64,000 bases of DNA from Alphaproteobacteria bacterium (GTDB taxonomy: Bacteria > Pseudomonadota > Alphaproteobacteria > Micavibrionales > Micavibrionaceae). Below the pieces are notes generated by a model. The model was not told where the DNA came from. It saw nothing but the letters and a program-made list of their open reading frames with translations, and searched no databases. Both the position numbers and the translations under genes were made by a program. The first letter of the stretch is position 1; every line of letters starts with the position of its first letter. Positions 62,366 through 64,000 of the stretch are shown one piece after another. Location of the stretch: contig JAGNKE010000009.1 of the NCBI GenBank assembly GCA_018000295.1, positions 1 through 64,000 on the forward strand. The letters are read 5' to 3'.

Positions 62366-62956
62366 ATGATCAAAAGTTTAAAACAATCCCTTGAAAATCT
62401 GACAACCGCCCTCGCCCCGCTCGATGTATCGGACTTTATCCGTCCGCCTGCGGAGTATGTCGCGCTTTATACCCCGATTTGCGTTCCACCGATGGCGAGC
62501 CGACCGGGGCATGGAAACCTGCCCAAGCCGTTTTTCGCGATTACTTACGGGGAGTGCAAGGTTCTCCATTCCAAAATCGCGGAGATCCATAAGACATTGG
62601 CCCAGAAAACAAGGGGCGGCGAGACAGCGCGGATTCTGGCCGAACAGGTGCATAGCCTGATCGAGCAATTTCAGGAAATGAAGATTTACGGCGACTATAT
62701 CAGCGGTAATCCGAAAAATCAGGATGAAGACAAGGCGTATCATCTTACGACCTTTATCAATGATTTTACCAATTCGTCGTCTCGCCAGAAATCCCGGTAC
62801 CCCGAATTCAGCGGGACACGCCGTCATGGTCTCAGCGTCGGGCAGCTTAAGGCCATCGTTGGCGCCATCCGGCAGATCGAAGCCACAATCCATGAGAGCC
62901 ACGCCGTGCCTCTTGAGGCCATGGCTGAACTCGCCGAATTACAGCCCGCCTTCTAA
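62366..62956 (+). CDS. Unknown 196-residue protein preceded by a CtrA-type box
   Basis: No family recognised. ATG 62366 is chosen because the longer open frame from 62297 runs through the CtrA box. The protein is mixed, with a Pro-rich N-terminal third (RPPAEYVALYTPICVPPMAS) and helical remainder (EIHKTLAQKTRGG, EQVHSLIEQFQEM, GQLKAIVGAIRQIEATI). No signal peptide or transmembrane helix is seen. A cell-cycle or motility role is inferred only from the upstream motif. It lies 46 bp before mutS. Confidence 0.65.
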   Translation: MIKSLKQSLENLTTALAPLDVSDFIRPPAEYVALYTPICVPPMASRPGHGNLPKPFFAITYGECKVLHSKIAEIHKTLAQKTRGGETARILAEQVHSLIEQFQEMKIYGDYISGNPKNQDEDKAYHLTTFINDFTNSSSRQKSRYPEFSGTRRHGLSVGQLKAIVGAIRQIEATIHESHAVPLEAMAELAELQPAF

Positions 62957-63002
62957 AATTATCCTGTTTTCATCCGGCGGATGATCGCGTAAGACTCTTG
63001 GA

Positions 63003-64000
63003 ATGTCCCAGTCTGCCGCGATTGCCGATTCTGACCGCGAGTCCGGTTCCGATACCCTCATGACCCCCATGATGGCGCAGTATCACCAACTCAAGGACGA
63101 ACATCCGGGCTGCCTTCTTTTTTACAGAATGGGCGATTTCTATGAGCTTTTTTATGAGGATGCCGTTACCGCCTCCGCCGTTCTCGATATCGCCCTGACC
63201 AAACGCGGGAAGAACCAGGGGCGGGACATCGCCATGTGCGGGGTTCCCTATCACTCTTACGAACCTTATCTGGCCAAGCTGATTGCCGCGGGGCATAAGG
63301 TGGCGATCTGCGAACAGGTCGAAACACCTGAAGAGGCCAAAGCGCGAGCGAAGCGGGAGGGCGGAAGTTCGTCGAAAGTTCTCGTCCGGCGGGAGGTCGT
63401 CCGGCTGGTGACGCCGGGAACGCTGACCGAGGACCATCTTCTTGATGCGCGGGAGAATAACTATATCTGCGCGCTGGCCGAAACGGGCGATCAAACCTGC
63501 GCCCTTGCCTGGCTGGAGCTTTCGACGGGTAGTTTCAAGGTTCAGAATATCAAGGATACAGAGCTTCGTCAGAGCCTAGAGCGAATCGCGCCGGGGGAGA
63601 TTCTTGTCGATGCTTACTTCGCTCAACGTTACTCTGAGCGTTTAAAACCTTTTGGCAATGCGCTGAACACACAAGATAAAGCGTTGTTTGACAGCGCTAA
63701 CGCCCAGCAAAGGCTAGAAAATTTCTACGGCGTCACTTCCCTTGAGCCCTACGGCAACTTCAGCCGAGCGGAGATTTCTGCAGCCGGAAGCCTGCTGGCC
63801 TATGTGGAGCGCACACAAAAGGGAAAAATTCCTCATCTTGAAAAGCTTGAGCAGGTTTCGGCTTCGGGCTTTTTGCATATGGACGGGGCGACACGCCGCA
63901 ATCTTGAACTTACGCGCACTTTGTCCGGTGAGCGAAAAGGCAGCCTCATTGATACGATCGACCGGACACTGACCAGCTCCGGCGCAAGGCTTTTACAGGA
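63003..64000 (+). CDS. mutS: DNA mismatch repair protein MutS, N-terminal part
   Basis: The frame is open from ATG 63003 to the window end, 332 codons. The mismatch-reading motif GDFYELF has Phe46 and Glu48. [16 protein letters not shown] and KVAICEQVE follow, then the connector domain and the start of the lever region ([20 protein letters not shown]). The ATPase domain lies beyond the window. An alternative ATG is at residue 20. The call is secure even as a fragment. Confidence 0.96.
   Translation, partial: MSQSAAIADSDRESGSDTLMTPMMAQYHQLKDEHPGCLLFYRMGDFYELFYEDAVTASAVLDIALTKRGKNQGRDIAMCGVPYHSYEPYLAKLIAAGHKVAICEQVETPEEAKARAKREGGSSSKVLVRREVVRLVTPGTLTEDHLLDARENNYICALAETGDQTCALAWLELSTGSFKVQNIKDTELRQSLERIAPGEILVDAYFAQRYSERLKPFGNALNTQDKALFDSANAQQRLENFYGVTSLEPYGNFSRAEISAAGSLLAYVERTQKGKIPHLEKLEQVSASGFLHMDGATRRNLELTRTLSGERKGSLIDTIDRTLTSSGARLLQ

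Noticed and set aside
1..64000. tRNA, rRNA, CRISPR array, prophage or anti-phage cassette
   Set aside because: Every intergenic gap is shorter than about 320 bp and none showed a cloverleaf, repeat-spacer pattern or phage-type genes by eye; a covariance-model scan was not possible here.

Overview
The window looks like the chromosome of a free-living alphaproteobacterium of medium GC content. The evidence is a MucR/Ros regulator, a ribbon-helix-helix protein of alphaproteobacterial type, two perfect CtrA-type boxes (TTAA-N7-TTAAC), a PhaR/phasin polyhydroxyalkanoate (PHA) system, TIGR02186 next to TauE, and NadX. A Rhodospirillales- or Micavibrio-like lineage is possible but the sequence does not prove it. 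Almost every gene is a housekeeping gene. No rRNA, tRNA, CRISPR array, prophage or classical defence cassette was recognised.

Layout. 1-125 is the end of an IS1595-family insertion sequence that runs off the left edge. 174-867 is an unknown secreted protein interrupted by a run of ten G. 946-9343 holds parC, recO, nadX, a histidine phosphatase, folK-folP and two cell-wall enzymes. 9444-17117 holds ilvD, two bacterial PH-domain proteins, pfk, purE-purK and fumC. 17195-19041 is a small accessory operon: a methyltransferase-like protein, an RHH protein and an AT-rich membrane protein. 19044-22298 is a large AsmA protein. 22391-26806 is the PHA cluster: a cNMP-binding protein, phaB, phaA, phaC and divergent phaR. 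The phasin lies apart at 36950. 26838-36718 holds a coiled-coil protein with tandem repeats, prfB with its programmed frameshift, a DJ-1-like pseudoenzyme, an OmpA lipoprotein, a lipoprotein plus ABC-2 permease, recX and a large sensor kinase. 37457-42962 holds csaA, an OmpR/EnvZ-type pair, ilvE and an unknown 652-residue protein. 42963-49818 is read leftward: lgt-midA-pgeF, then prs, then bL25-pth-ychF with a frameshifted small gene at the end. 49984-64000 holds ubiK, a YbjN-like gene, proC, mucR, nfu-tsaB, a universal stress protein, TIGR02186-tauE, trpS-murJ, ubiE, coaBC, a CtrA-preceded unknown gene and the 5' part of mutS.

Functional links. PHA synthesis is encoded almost completely: thiolase, reductase, synthase, regulator and phasin. 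Tightly packed or overlapping gene ends (folK/folP, RR/HK, tsaB/nfu, murJ/trpS, lgt/midA/pgeF, pth/ychF) point to translational coupling. The least understood items are two homopolymer-disrupted genes (174-867 and 42963-43479), the triple-repeat protein at 41004-42962, the repeated helix motif in the AsmA tail, and the small transmembrane ORF plus CtrA-box gene at 62156-62956.
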